Assembly (NCBI RefSeq): GCF_900566085.1
Contig: NZ_UPHT01000042.1
Coordinates: forward strand, 21,729-85,728
From: Mycobacterium attenuatum
Lineage (GTDB): Bacteria; Actinomycetota; Actinomycetes; Mycobacteriales; Mycobacteriaceae
DNA length: 64,000 nucleotides
Direction: 5' to 3'
Part shown: piece by piece, positions 35,756-44,841 of the stretch
How the letters are laid out: each line of letters starts with the position of its first letter
How positions within the stretch are numbered: position 1 is the stretch's first letter
Notes under the pieces: generated by a model
What the model was told of the DNA's origin: nothing
The model's input: the letters and a program-made list of their open reading frames with translations, nothing else
Database searches by the model: none
Made by a program: the position numbers and the translations under genes

Positions 35756-37552
35756 CTACTTGATCTCGGCGAGCACCGTGCCCTGCGTGATGGCTGCCCC
35801 GGCCTCGACCGCCAGGCCGGTGATGACGCCGTCCTTGTGGGCGGTGACCGGGTTTTCCATCTTCATCGCCTCAAGGACCACCACAAGATCGCCGGTGACG
35901 ACTTCTTGTCCTTCTTCGACAGCGACCTTCACCACGGTGCCCTGCATGGGTGCGGTCACCGCGTCGCCGGAGGCTGCCGCGCCGCTGTGGGCGCCGCGCT
36001 TGCGCGGCTTGGGTTTGCGCCGGATGACGCCGACCGGGTCGCAGCCGCCGCCGCCGGACAGCGCCAGGTCGGCGGGCAGTGACACCTCGACCCGTCGACC
36101 GTCGACCTCGACGACCACCTTCTGCCGCGGCCGGGCGTCTTCCTCGTCGCTGGGCTCGCCGGCGGTGAAGGGTTCGACGGTGTTGTTCCACTCGGTCTCG
36201 ATCCAACGGGTGTGCACCGAGAAGCCGTCCTGGTCGCCGATGAACGCCGGGTCGGCCACCACCGCCCGGTGGAAGGGGATGACGGTGGCCAGACCCTCCA
36301 CCTCGAATTCGTCCAGCGCGCGACGCGCGCGGGCCAGCGCCTCGGCGCGGTCGGCGCCGTGGACGATCAGCTTGGCCAGCATCGAGTCGAACTGGCCGCC
36401 GATCACCGAGCCGGTCTCCACGCCGGAATCCAGCCGGACGCCCGGGCCGCTGGACGGGTGGAATTTGGTCACCGGTCCGGGCGCGGGCAAGAATCCGCGC
36501 CCGGCGTCCTCGCCGTTGATCCGGAACTCGATGGCGTGCCCGCGGGGGGTGGGGTCCTCGGTGATGTCCAGCTTTTCGCCGTTGGCGATCTTGAACTGCT
36601 GCAGCACCAAGTCGATACCGGCGGTTTCCTCGGTGACCGGGTGCTCGACCTGCAGGCGGGTGTTGACCTCGAGGAAGGAGATGAGGCCGTCCTGTCCGAC
36701 CAGGTATTCGACGGTCCCGGCGCCGTAGTAGTGGGCCTCTTTGCAGATCCGCTTGGCCGATTCGTGGATTTCCTTGCGCTGCGCGTCCGTCAGGAATGGT
36801 GCCGGGGCCTCCTCGACCAGCTTCTGGTAGCGGCGCTGCAGTGAGCAGTCGCGGGTCCCGGCGACCACGACGTTGCCGTGCTGGTCGGCGATTACCTGCG
36901 CCTCGACGTGGCGCGGCTTGTCCAGGTAACGCTCGACGAAGCACTCGCCGCGGCCGAACGCGGCGGTGGCTTCCCGCACCGCCGACTCGTAGAGTTCGGG
37001 GATTTCGTCGATGGTGCGGGCCACCTTCATGCCCTTGCCGCCGCCGCCGTGGGCGGCCTTGATCGCGATCGGCAAGCCGTATTCGTTGGCGAAGGCGATC
37101 ACCTCGTCGGCGTCTTTGACCGGGTCGGGGGTGCCGGGCACCAGCGGAGCCTGCGCGCGGGCGGCGATGTGACGAGCGGTGACCTTGTCGCCGAGGTCGC
37201 GGATCGACTGGGGGCTGGGCCCGATCCAGATCAGCCCGGCGTCAATCACCGCCTGGGCGAAGTTGGCGTTTTCCGACAGGAAGCCGTAGCCGGGGTGGAT
37301 GGCGTTGGCACCGGACTTGGCCGCCGCGTCGAGCAGCTTTTCGAAGTCCAGGTAGGACTCGGCCGAGGTTTGACCACCGAGGGCGAACGCCTCGTCGGCC
37401 AGCCGTACGTGCGGAGCCTCGGCGTCGGGTTCGGCGTAGACGGCCACGCTGGCCAGACCGGCATCCCGGGCCGCCCGGATCACCCGGACTGCGATCTCAC
37501 CGCGGTTGGCGACGAGAACCTTGGTGATCCTGGAGCTGGCGTGACTGGCCAC
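35756..37552 (-). CDS. accA3: Acyl-CoA carboxylase alpha subunit (biotin carboxylase plus carrier) AccA3
   Basis: A 598-residue orthologue of Rv3285. The N-terminal biotin carboxylase domain (residues about 8-455) has the ATP-grasp loop GGGGKGMK and catalytic Cys/Glu/Arg motifs; the C-terminal biotinyl domain carries the biotin-accepting Lys in EAMKMEN. It carboxylates biotin for AccD5-AccE5 and other AccD partners, feeding malonyl- and methylmalonyl-CoA to fatty and mycolic acid synthesis. The GTG start follows a perfect AGGAGG five bases away. BirA, which attaches the biotin, is encoded at 42.7 kb. Confidence 0.97.
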   Translation of the reverse strand: MASHASSRITKVLVANRGEIAVRVIRAARDAGLASVAVYAEPDAEAPHVRLADEAFALGGQTSAESYLDFEKLLDAAAKSGANAIHPGYGFLSENANFAQAVIDAGLIWIGPSPQSIRDLGDKVTARHIAARAQAPLVPGTPDPVKDADEVIAFANEYGLPIAIKAAHGGGGKGMKVARTIDEIPELYESAVREATAAFGRGECFVERYLDKPRHVEAQVIADQHGNVVVAGTRDCSLQRRYQKLVEEAPAPFLTDAQRKEIHESAKRICKEAHYYGAGTVEYLVGQDGLISFLEVNTRLQVEHPVTEETAGIDLVLQQFKIANGEKLDITEDPTPRGHAIEFRINGEDAGRGFLPAPGPVTKFHPSSGPGVRLDSGVETGSVIGGQFDSMLAKLIVHGADRAEALARARRALDEFEVEGLATVIPFHRAVVADPAFIGDQDGFSVHTRWIETEWNNTVEPFTAGEPSDEEDARPRQKVVVEVDGRRVEVSLPADLALSGGGGCDPVGVIRRKPKPRKRGAHSGAAASGDAVTAPMQGTVVKVAVEEGQEVVTGDLVVVLEAMKMENPVTAHKDGVITGLAVEAGAAITQGTVLAEIK

Positions 37553-37654
37553 TGCGCCTCCTGTAGGGCTGAACGTCCTTAAGAGAATTTCTTACAAGTC
37601 TTGTTCCGGGAAGTTTATGCGCCGCGCCGTGGGGCCGGGCACGCGGTTCCCGGT

Positions 37655-38074
37655 TCAGGCCGTCTCGCGCAGTCGGCGCTTGATCCTGGCCAGCATCGCT
37701 GACATGCCACGCAGCCGAAGCGGGCTGATCAGAGCGGCCAAACCCAGTTCGGCGTAGAAATCCTCGGGCACCGCCAAAATGTCGGCTGCCGGCTGGCCGT
37801 CGAGGCCCGCGGCCAGTATCGAGGCGAAGCCGCGGGTGGTCGGCGCTTCGGCCGGCGCGCTGAAGTGCAGGCGCACGCGCTGCGGATTGCTGGCGTCAAC
37901 GTGCAAGAACAGCGGCGACTGGCACTCGGGCACGGGTTCCATAGCGGATTCGGCGAGGTGCTCAGGAAGCGCCGGCAGCTCGTTCGCGAACTCCAGCAGC
38001 AGGCTCAACTTGTCCTGGCCCTGAACTTCGGCGAAGTCGGACACCACCTCGGCTAGCGGCGCAGGCAGACTCAT
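37655..38074 (-). CDS. SufE-family sulfur acceptor (Rv3284 orthologue)
   Basis: A 139-residue SufE-like protein. The sulfur-accepting Cys lies in the conserved [10 protein letters not shown] loop near residue 51, and the GFASIL motif of the family is present. SufE proteins take persulfide sulfur from a cysteine desulfurase. Here the gene overlaps the start region of its upstream neighbour, the sulfurtransferase sseA (TGATG), so the two probably act together in sulfur transfer. Transcribed toward accA3. Confidence 0.92.
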   Translation of the reverse strand: MSLPAPLAEVVSDFAEVQGQDKLSLLLEFANELPALPEHLAESAMEPVPECQSPLFLHVDASNPQRVRLHFSAPAEAPTTRGFASILAAGLDGQPAADILAVPEDFYAELGLAALISPLRLRGMSAMLARIKRRLRETA

Positions 38075-38964
38075 CAGGCTGATACGGCTCCTGGAGCTTC
38101 CCCGGCGACGATCGGTACGCGGACGGTGTTACCCCATTCGGTCCACGATCCGTCGTAGTTGCGCACGCCGGGCTTGCCGAGCAGATGGGTGAGCACGAAC
38201 CAGGTGTGGCTGGAGCGTTCGCCGATGCGGCAGTAGACGACGGTCTTGTCGTCGGGGTTCAAGAAGCCGTAGAGCTTTTCGAGCTCCTCGCGGCTGCGGA
38301 ACCGTCCGCTCTCGTCGACCGCCTTGCTCCACGGGATCGAGCGCGCCGTGGGGATGTGGCCGCCGCGCAGCACGCCCTCTTCGGGGTAGTCGGGCATGTG
38401 GGTGCGTTTGCCGGTGTACTCGTCGGGCGAGCGCACGTCGATCAGTGGCTGGCTGCCCAGGATGGCCAGCACGTCGTCCTTGAAGGCGCGGATCGGGCCG
38501 TCGTTGCGCTGCACCACCGGGTAGCCGGCCGACGTCTTTGCCGGCACCTCGAGGGTGGTGTCGCGGCGTTCGGCGAGCCACAGGTCGCGACCGCCGTTGA
38601 GCAAGCGCACATCGGGGTGGCCGAACAGGGTGAACACCCACAGCGCGTAGGCTGCCCACCAGTTGCTCTTGTCGCCGTAGATCACCACGGTGTCGTCGCG
38701 GGCAATACCTTTGCGGTCCATCAATGCGGCGAACTGCTCACCGGTGATGTAGTCGCGCACCGTCGGGTCGTTCAGGTCGGTGTGCCAATCCACCTTGACC
38801 GCACCCGGAATATGGCCGACGTCGTAAAGCAGGACGTCTTCATCGGATTCGACGATCGCCAAACCGGGAGTGCCCAGGTGGGCAGACAGCCAATCGGCGG
38901 TTACGAGCCGTTCTGGGTGGGCGTAGGCCGACAGACTGGGACTCGGATCAGAGGGAAGCGGCAC
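38074..38964 (-). CDS. sseA: Thiosulfate/3-mercaptopyruvate sulfurtransferase SseA
   Basis: A 296-residue two-domain rhodanese, orthologue of Rv3283. The N-terminal domain is inactive and the C-terminal domain holds the active Cys in [14 protein letters not shown]. It transfers sulfur from thiosulfate or mercaptopyruvate to acceptors. The GTG at 38964 gives an N-terminus [20 protein letters not shown] like that of the M. tuberculosis protein; the longer open frame is rejected. Coupled to the SufE-like gene by a one-base overlap. Confidence 0.94.
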   Translation of the reverse strand: MPLPSDPSPSLSAYAHPERLVTADWLSAHLGTPGLAIVESDEDVLLYDVGHIPGAVKVDWHTDLNDPTVRDYITGEQFAALMDRKGIARDDTVVIYGDKSNWWAAYALWVFTLFGHPDVRLLNGGRDLWLAERRDTTLEVPAKTSAGYPVVQRNDGPIRAFKDDVLAILGSQPLIDVRSPDEYTGKRTHMPDYPEEGVLRGGHIPTARSIPWSKAVDESGRFRSREELEKLYGFLNPDDKTVVYCRIGERSSHTWFVLTHLLGKPGVRNYDGSWTEWGNTVRVPIVAGEAPGAVSA

Positions 38965-39078
38965 GTGTTTCAGCCTACCGTTGACCATGCAGCCGTCCGC
39001 CCGGCTGGTCGAGCCATGCCTGCGGTTGCGCGGACATACACTCGCCGCGGTCTCCAAGCTCCGACGCACTGGCCGGGC

Positions 39079-39720
39079 TCACGTGCCGGCGTTGGCCGCC
39101 CAGAGCGCGGCGACGGACAGCCCTAGCTGCTGCAGCAGTGAACGCAGAAGTGGCAGGCTCAACCCGATTACGTTCGACGGATCGCCGTCGACCCCGTCGA
39201 CGAACCAACCGCCCAGACCGTCCAGCGTGAAGCCGCCGGCAACCCGCAGCGGCTCCCCGCTGGCCAGGTAGGCCTCCAGATCGTCGGGCGATGGTGTTGC
39301 GAAATGAACCGTGCTGATTGCAGTTTCGGCAAGACTGTCGACGATTTCGGCGTTGCGCAACCGGATGACGCAGTGGCCGGTATGAAGCTGGCCGGAGCGG
39401 CCGGACATGGAATGCCAAAGCCGGCGGGCATGGTCGACCGATTGTGGTTTGCCGCACAGCCGGCCGTCGAGGTAGAGCATCGAATCACAGCCCACGACAA
39501 CGCAATCGCCGGCAACAGTGCCGTCCAGCGACGCGGCGACGTGCTCGGCTTTCGCCCGCGCGAGCGCGGCTACCACCGTGCCCGGCGAAGCATCGGGTTG
39601 CAGACCTTCGATGACCATGTCCTCGTCGACCCCGGATGCCAAAACCAGCGGCTCGACGCCGGATTGCCGTAGCACTTTGAGCCGACCGGGGGATGCCGAC
39701 CCGAGCACCAGCCGGGTCAT
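39079..39720 (-). CDS. Maf-family nucleotide pyrophosphatase (Rv3282 orthologue)
   Basis: A 213-residue Maf protein, a house-cleaning enzyme that hydrolyses non-canonical or modified nucleoside triphosphates. The N-terminal signature is [15 protein letters not shown]; the catalytic base region [18 protein letters not shown] is complete, followed by TGHCVIRL and the C-terminal [19 protein letters not shown]. The start overlaps the accE5 stop in ATGA. It is the third gene of the accD5-accE5-maf operon, the same as in H37Rv. Confidence 0.92.
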   Translation of the reverse strand: MTRLVLGSASPGRLKVLRQSGVEPLVLASGVDEDMVIEGLQPDASPGTVVAALARAKAEHVAASLDGTVAGDCVVVGCDSMLYLDGRLCGKPQSVDHARRLWHSMSGRSGQLHTGHCVIRLRNAEIVDSLAETAISTVHFATPSPDDLEAYLASGEPLRVAGGFTLDGLGGWFVDGVDGDPSNVIGLSLPLLRSLLQQLGLSVAALWAANAGT

Positions 39721-40064
39721 CGGCGCATGTGCAGCATTTCCTGCAGCGTGATGCGCTGCCAGCTGAAGACGGGGAACCGCAGCTTGTCGACTGCCAAGCC
39801 CCACCGAGTGGGCTCGGTTTCCGGCGCCGGGGGCGCACCGCTGACGCTGCCCAGCACCGCGACCAGCGCGGCCAACTCCTGATCGGTGGGGTGTCCCTTG
39901 AGGATCTCGATGTGGGGTTCGTGGGGGTGCGGTGCGTGGTCGGCGGTTTCGCTCGTCTCGTTCCGCTCAGTCATTGCGCTCGCTCCGCTCACTCGACTCA
40001 CAGTGGCCTGATTGTTCGTCTCGTTCCCGTCGCTCGCTGCGCTCGCTCCGCTCACTCGACTCAC
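39717..40064 (-). CDS. accE5: Acyl-CoA carboxylase epsilon subunit AccE5
   Basis: About 115 residues. The C-terminal half is the conserved epsilon domain ([20 protein letters not shown], then ending near [16 protein letters not shown]), needed for full AccA3-AccD5 activity. The N-terminal 40 residues are a variable, hydrophilic region made by a duplication (SRVSGAS... twice). The GTG start shares bases with the accD5 stop, and the stop overlaps maf, so all three genes are tightly coupled. H37Rv AccE5 (Rv3281) has a longer repeated region of the same kind. Confidence 0.92.
   Translation of the reverse strand: MSRVSGASAASDGNETNNQATVSRVSGASAMTERNETSETADHAPHPHEPHIEILKGHPTDQELAALVAVLGSVSGAPPAPETEPTRWGLAVDKLRFPVFSWQRITLQEMLHMRR
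39939..40064 (-). repeat. Two in-frame copies of a ~63-base unit in the accE5 5' region
   Basis: A 27-base block beginning GTGAGTCGAGTGAGCGGAGC occurs at 40064-40038 and again at 40001-39975, identical. A second shared block (GGAACGAGACGA) follows each, giving units of about 63 bases. Each copy starts with a possible GTG start codon, overlapping the accD5 stop in the first copy. Seen directly. Confidence 0.75.
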
Positions 40065-41701
40065 AGTGGAATATTCCCGTGCTTCTTTGGCGGCTGCTGC
40101 GCGATCTTGCGCTCCAGCAGCCGTAGCGCAGTCCCGATGTAGCCGCGGGTGTACGACGGCGGGATCACGGCGTCGACATACCCGCGTTCGGCGGCGATAT
40201 ACGGGTTGACCAGCGTGTCCTCGTATTCCTGCTGCAGCGCAAGCCGCAACGCGTCGACGTCCTCGCCGTCTTTGGCCGCCTGCGCGAGCTGCTGACGGTA
40301 CACGAAGCCCACGGCACCGGAAGCGCCCATCACCGCGATCTGCGCGGTAGGCCAGGCCAGGTTGACGTCGCAGCCCATGTCCTTGGAGCCCATCACGCAA
40401 TACGCGCCGCCGTAGGCCTTGCGGGTGATGACGGTGATCTTCGGAACGGTCGCTTCGCCATAGGCGTAGAGCAGTTTGGCGCCGCGGCGGATGATGCCGT
40501 TGTATTCCTGATCGGTGCCGGGCAGAAAGCCCGGAACGTCGACGAACATCACGATCGGAATGTTGAAGCAGTCGCAGGTCCGCACGAATCGGGCGGCCTT
40601 CTCCGAGGCGTTGATGTCCAGGCAGCCAGCGAACTGAGTGGGCTGGTTGGCGACGATTCCCACCGGCCGGCCCTCAATGCGCCCGAACCCGACGATGATG
40701 TTCTGCGCGTAGCCGGCCTGGATCTCGAGGAACTCGTCCTCGTCGAGGATGCGGGTGACCACTTCGTGCATGTCGTAGGGCTGGTTCGGGGAGTCGGGGA
40801 TCAACGTGTCCAGCTCGAGGTCCTCGTCGGTCAGGTTCTGCTCGACCGGCCCTTCGGGGACGGCCGCCGGGTAGCGCGGCGGATCGGTGAAGTTGTTGGG
40901 CGGCAGGTAGCTCAGCAGCTCGCGAACGTAGTCGAACGCGTCCTGCTCGCCGGACGCGACATAGTGCGCGGTGCCGGATTTGGCCATGTGGGTGTGGCCA
41001 CCGCCGAGTTCCTCCATGGTGACGTCCTCGCCGGTGACCGTCTTGATGACGTCGGGTCCGGTGATGAACATCTGGCTGGTCTGGTCGACCATGACGACGA
41101 AGTCGGTCAGCGCGGGGGAGTAGACGTGACCACCGGCGGCAGCGCCCATGATCAGCGAGATCTGCGGGATCACGCCGGAGGCCAGGATGTTGTTGCGGAA
41201 AATCCGGCTGTACAGGCCCAGCGAGACGACGCCTTCCTGAATGCGCGCGCCCGCCCCGTCGTTGATGCCGATCAGCGGACGGCCGGTCTTGACCGCCAGC
41301 TCCTGCACCTTGACGATCTTCTCGCCGTACACCTCACCCAGGCTGCCGCCGAACACGGTGGCGTCCTGGCTGAAGATGCACACGTCGCGGCCGTCGATGG
41401 TGCCGTATCCGGTGACCACGCCATCGCCCAGCGGGCGGTTGTTCTCCAACCCGAAATTGGTGCTGCGGTGCCGTGCCAGCGCGTCCAGCTCGACGAACGA
41501 ATCCTCGTCCAGCAGTGCGTAGATGCGCTCCCGGGCCGTCAACTTGCCTTTGGCATGCACCTTCTCGATGGCGGTCTCGCCTACCGGATGCAGGGACTCG
41601 GCCCGACGCTTGTGCAGCTCCGCGAGCTTGCCCGCGGTGGTATGGATGTCGATCGTGTGTTCGGCGGCGGGCTCGGCAGTATGGTCGGTAACGCTCGTCA
41701 T
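40061..41701 (-). CDS. accD5: Propionyl/acyl-CoA carboxylase beta subunit AccD5
   Basis: A 546-residue carboxyltransferase, orthologue of Rv3280. The two crotonase-fold halves are complete, with the oxyanion-forming regions [24 protein letters not shown] and, in the second half, [12 protein letters not shown] and [11 protein letters not shown]. It transfers carboxyl from biotinylated AccA3 to propionyl-CoA (and acetyl-CoA), giving methylmalonyl-CoA for mycobacterial branched lipids. Followed by the overlapping accE5. Confidence 0.97.
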   Translation of the reverse strand: MTSVTDHTAEPAAEHTIDIHTTAGKLAELHKRRAESLHPVGETAIEKVHAKGKLTARERIYALLDEDSFVELDALARHRSTNFGLENNRPLGDGVVTGYGTIDGRDVCIFSQDATVFGGSLGEVYGEKIVKVQELAVKTGRPLIGINDGAGARIQEGVVSLGLYSRIFRNNILASGVIPQISLIMGAAAGGHVYSPALTDFVVMVDQTSQMFITGPDVIKTVTGEDVTMEELGGGHTHMAKSGTAHYVASGEQDAFDYVRELLSYLPPNNFTDPPRYPAAVPEGPVEQNLTDEDLELDTLIPDSPNQPYDMHEVVTRILDEDEFLEIQAGYAQNIIVGFGRIEGRPVGIVANQPTQFAGCLDINASEKAARFVRTCDCFNIPIVMFVDVPGFLPGTDQEYNGIIRRGAKLLYAYGEATVPKITVITRKAYGGAYCVMGSKDMGCDVNLAWPTAQIAVMGASGAVGFVYRQQLAQAAKDGEDVDALRLALQQEYEDTLVNPYIAAERGYVDAVIPPSYTRGYIGTALRLLERKIAQQPPKKHGNIPL

Positions 41702-41833
41702 GGGAGTCGATGGTATCGGCAGCCACCGCGTCTGCCGTCAGGAAGCCATCGTTGTCTCACATCCAGCGTTCTCGCCGTCGTGCAGTGTGCCTCTGCAGCG
41801 CGTGCATTCGGGCGGCCGGCTGGGCCTACCTGT

Positions 41834-42502
41834 CTAGGTTCCAGTAGTCCCGCGTCTGCCGAACAGCAGCCCGCCCTTGCCGCCGTGGCCGCCGCCGCCG
41901 ATCACGGCGCCGTCGCCGCCGTTGCCGCCGTTGCCGCCGTCGCCGATCAAATGAGCGTTACCGCCGGTGCCGCCGTCCCCGCCGGTGCCGCCGTCACCAT
42001 CGGTGCCGGGGGTGCCGCCGATGCCGGTGATGCCGCCCGTACCGCCGTTGCCGCCGGCGCCGCCGTTGCCGCCGTTGCCGTATAGCAACCCGCCGGCTCC
42101 ACCGGCCTGCCCTGGCGCGCCGTCGGCGCCGTTGCCGATCAGGGGTCGACCGAGCAACGCCTGGGTGGGCGCATTGATCACAACCAACAGATCCTGCGCA
42201 ACGGCCTGCAACGGCGACGCGTTGGCCGCCTCAGCGGCCGCGTACGACCACCCGGCGCCGGTCAGCGCCCGCACAAACTGATCATGAAACGCCGCCGCGT
42301 GTCCGCAGAGCTCCTGATAGGCCTGGGCGTGACCGGAAAACAGCGCCGCTGTCGCCGCCGACACCTCGTCCGCGGCGGCGGCTATCAGCCCGGTCGTGGG
42401 GTTTGCTGCCGCCGCGTTGGCCGTGCTGATCGCCCAGCCGAGACCTTCCAGCTCAGCCGCCGCCGAAGCCAGCACCTCCGGAATGGCTACCACGGTTGAC
42501 AT
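41834..42502 (-). CDS. Short PE_PGRS protein
   Basis: A 222-residue protein. The N-terminal PE domain has Pro-Glu at residues 8-9 ([19 protein letters not shown]) and the family's helical pattern to about residue 95, including the conserved [12 protein letters not shown] short PGRS tail of about 100 residues follows, made of Gly-Gly-X repeats (GGNGGAGGNGGTGG). PE proteins are exported by ESX type VII systems and lie on the surface. No PPE partner is beside it, and H37Rv has no gene here. It ends in a basic RRGTTGT tail. Confidence 0.92.
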   Translation of the reverse strand: MSTVVAIPEVLASAAAELEGLGWAISTANAAAANPTTGLIAAAADEVSAATAALFSGHAQAYQELCGHAAAFHDQFVRALTGAGWSYAAAEAANASPLQAVAQDLLVVINAPTQALLGRPLIGNGADGAPGQAGGAGGLLYGNGGNGGAGGNGGTGGITGIGGTPGTDGDGGTGGDGGTGGNAHLIGDGGNGGNGGDGAVIGGGGHGGKGGLLFGRRGTTGT

Positions 42503-42671
42503 CAGGTAATTCTCCGCTCGGTCCGAATGGCGATCACTTTGGTCAGACGAAGAATATTCGGTGTGGCTGCCCGGCCTTCGGCGTTTTGCCGACTTTGCGA
42601 CGCGGTCCGGAACGCAGCGACCGCGGCCAAACGCACACTTGTACCTCGACTTGGCGGGCGCGCCCTAGTCC

Positions 42672-42677
42672 TAGGCT
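42672..42677 (+). promoter_or_regulatory. Candidate -10 element for leaderless birA
   Basis: TAGGCT ends six bases before the birA GTG (42684). The same TAGG(T/C)T-TAGG pattern and spacing precede lpdA. It suggests a leaderless transcript beginning at the GTG. Pattern-based inference. Confidence 0.4.
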
Positions 42678-42683
42678 AGGGCC

Positions 42684-43586
42684 GTGATGGACCGCGATCA
42701 GCTCAGACCGCCACTCGACGCCGCGGCCTTGCGTGCTGAGGCGATCGGTTCGGGTTGGCGCCAACTCGACGTGGTGGAGCAGACCGGATCCACCAACGCC
42801 GATCTGCTGGCACGCGCGGCCGCCGGAGCCGATATCGACGGGGCGGTCCTGATCGCCGAGCACCAAACCGCCGGGCGCGGGCGCCATGGCCGGGGCTGGT
42901 CGGCCGTCCCGCGCGCACAGCTCACCATGTCGTTTGGGGTGCGTATCGACGACGTCGCGACCGCAGCGTGGGGCTGGCTGTCGCTGGCCACCGGCCTGGC
43001 GGTCGTCGATGCGGTCGCCCCCCTGATCGACAGCAGTGCCGTCCAAGCCAGCCTGAAGTGGCCCAACGACGTGTTGGCCGGGTCTGCGGGAACTATGGGC
43101 AAGCTGGCGGGCATCCTGGCCGAGGTCGCCCACCCGTTCGCTGTGGTCGGTGTGGGGCTCAACGTCACCCAGTCGCGTGAGGAGGTCGGTGTTGGGGGGG
43201 CGACGTCCCTGTTCGACCTGGGCGTCCGCGCGCCCGATCGGAACCGGCTGGCCCGCACGCTGTTGCGAGACCTGACAGCCCGGATCGCGCAGTGGCGCGC
43301 CGCGGACCGGCAACTGGCGGCCGACTACCGGGCCCGCAGCCTGACGATCGGCTCGCGCGTGCGGGTGCTGCTGCCCGGCGGCAACGCCAGCCACGGCGGC
43401 CAAGGCGGCCAAGGCGGCCAAGGCGGCCAAGGCGGCCAAGACGGCCAAGACGGCAAAGTCAGGGCGGGGCCGGCGCATGGCATCGTCGGGGTCGCGCAGG
43501 ACATCGACGACCAGGGCCGGCTGTGTCTCGACACCGGCGGTGAGGTGGTCGTCGTGTCAGCCGGTGACGTGGTGCATTTGCGTTAG
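42684..43586 (+). CDS. birA: Biotin protein ligase BirA with internal repeat insertion
   Basis: About 300 residues, longer than the H37Rv protein (266). The catalytic domain is complete: TGSTNADL, the biotinyl-AMP loop GRGRHGRGW, KWPNDV with the biotin-contacting region, and VGVGLNV. The C-terminal SH3-like domain is interrupted near residue 238 by a tandem Gly-Gly-Gln repeat insertion of about 20 residues, after which the domain continues (VGVAQDIDDQGRLCLDTG). It attaches biotin to AccA3 and related carriers. There is no N-terminal DNA-binding domain, so it is not a repressor. Start is GTG 42684 or ATG 42687. Confidence 0.94.
   Translation: MMDRDQLRPPLDAAALRAEAIGSGWRQLDVVEQTGSTNADLLARAAAGADIDGAVLIAEHQTAGRGRHGRGWSAVPRAQLTMSFGVRIDDVATAAWGWLSLATGLAVVDAVAPLIDSSAVQASLKWPNDVLAGSAGTMGKLAGILAEVAHPFAVVGVGLNVTQSREEVGVGGATSLFDLGVRAPDRNRLARTLLRDLTARIAQWRAADRQLAADYRARSLTIGSRVRVLLPGGNASHGGQGGQGGQGGQGGQDGQDGKVRAGPAHGIVGVAQDIDDQGRLCLDTGGEVVVVSAGDVVHLR
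43395..43457 (+). repeat. 9-base tandem repeat inside birA
   Basis: Five perfect GGCGGCCAA units followed by two degenerate ones, in frame, giving five Gly-Gly-Gln, one Asp-Gly-Gln and one Asp-Gly-Lys. It is a micro/minisatellite able to change copy number without shifting the frame. Seen directly. Confidence 0.85.
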
Positions 43587-43600
43587 CTAAGGTCGCCACC

Positions 43601-44119
43601 ATGAGGTACCCCGACAATGCCATGGCCGCCGGTGAGCAGGTTGTCCTGCATCGCCACCCGCACTGGAAACGGCTGATCTGGCCGGCGGTGGTGCTGATCC
43701 TGGTTACCGGGCTGGCCGCGCTGGGTTCGGGGTTCGTCAACGCCACGCACTGGCAGCAGCTGGCCAAGAACATTATTCACGGCGTCATTTGGGGCATCTG
43801 GCTGGTGATCGTCGGCTGGGGCACGCTATGGCCGTTCCTGAGCTGGCTGACCACGCATTTCGTGGTCACCAACCGGCGAGTGATGTTTCGCCGCGGCGTG
43901 TTGACCCGAACCGGTATCGATATTCCGTTGGCGCGGATCAACAGCGTGGAGTTCCGCGACCGCATTACCGAACGGATGTTTCGCACCGGGACGCTGATCA
44001 TCGAGTCGGCGTCACACGACCCGCTGGAGTTCCCCGACATTCCGCGCCTGCGCGAAGTGCACGCGCTGTTGTATCACGAAGTTTTCGACACCCTGGGTTC
44101 GGAGGAAGCGCCCAGCTGA
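43601..44119 (+). CDS. Membrane protein with bacterial PH domain (Rv3278c orthologue)
   Basis: A 172-residue protein. Two membrane helices (near residues 24-47 and 58-83) precede a bPH2/DUF304 domain of about 80 residues, marked by TNRRVMFRRGVLTRTGIDIPLARINSVEF. Such domains are found in YdbS/YdbT-like proteins of unknown role at the membrane. It is 14 bases after birA and convergent with the GtrA gene, whose stop lies inside its last 46 bases. Confidence 0.9.
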   Translation: MRYPDNAMAAGEQVVLHRHPHWKRLIWPAVVLILVTGLAALGSGFVNATHWQQLAKNIIHGVIWGIWLVIVGWGTLWPFLSWLTTHFVVTNRRVMFRRGVLTRTGIDIPLARINSVEFRDRITERMFRTGTLIIESASHDPLEFPDIPRLREVHALLYHEVFDTLGSEEAPS

Positions 44120-44742
44120 TCTAACCGGCCGGCCCGGTTGCGCTTGCTTCGCCAGGCGCGCAGCAGGGTGACGTTGCCGCCCTCGAGGGTGTCTTCCAGG
44201 ACTTCGGCGATGCCGCCGGCGGTGAGCGCCGATTCCAGCGCCTTGTCAGGGTTGCGCGCGAATTCGTCGGGGAATACCCAACGCCGGAACGCCCAGAACC
44301 GGAACGCCATCTGCAGCAGGTTGCCGATGATGTAGGCCGAGAGGAAGTCGGCCAGGTTTTCCACGGTCAGCGACACATTCGGGACGCGTAGCTGCAAGAT
44401 GTAGCTGGAGAACCACAACGGAGCCATGCTCAGCAGCACCCCGACGCCGCTGAAGGCGAAAAACAGCAATGCTTCATGGTGGCGCTCGCGGCCGCCGCGG
44501 TCGCGGAAGCTCCACTCCCGGTTCAGCACGTAGGAGGCGATGACGGCGACGATCCCGGCGATTACCTTGGCCGTCACCGGCTTAGGCTCGAGAATCGTCA
44601 GCTTCAGCGTGTAGAAAATTGCCGAGTCGATGATGAATGTGGTGCCTCCGACGATGGCAAATTTGATCAGCTCGTGGTGGCGCTGCGCATAGGGCTGAAC
44701 CACCCCGGGAAGGCGCGCAATTGTGGCATCGGCAAAGGACAC
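44074..44742 (-). CDS. GtrA-family membrane protein (Rv3277 orthologue)
   Basis: A 222-residue protein with four membrane segments of the GtrA/DPMS type (IKFAIVGGTTFIIDSAIFYTL, then VIAGIVAVIASYVLNREWSF). GtrA-family proteins help move polyprenyl-linked sugars across the membrane; in mycobacteria they act with arabinogalactan or glycan synthesis. The C-terminal 55 or so residues form a soluble tail and its end is encoded by DNA that also encodes the end of the PH-domain protein on the other strand. Confidence 0.88.
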   Translation of the reverse strand: MSFADATIARLPGVVQPYAQRHHELIKFAIVGGTTFIIDSAIFYTLKLTILEPKPVTAKVIAGIVAVIASYVLNREWSFRDRGGRERHHEALLFFAFSGVGVLLSMAPLWFSSYILQLRVPNVSLTVENLADFLSAYIIGNLLQMAFRFWAFRRWVFPDEFARNPDKALESALTAGGIAEVLEDTLEGGNVTLLRAWRSKRNRAGRLDQLGASSEPRVSKTS

Positions 44743-44841
44743 AACACGTCAGTGTACGGATCGACGCGAAATCGACGCAAAATGGTACATAACGATTTGG
44801 TGCTGCAGCCGGGAAACACGCCGGTCGCGGGCCATGAAAGC

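Noticed and set aside
41834..42502. ORF on the + strand across the PE_PGRS gene
   Set aside because: Its translation is a Pro/Val/Ala repeat mirror of the Gly-Gly repeats, typical of the antisense of PGRS.
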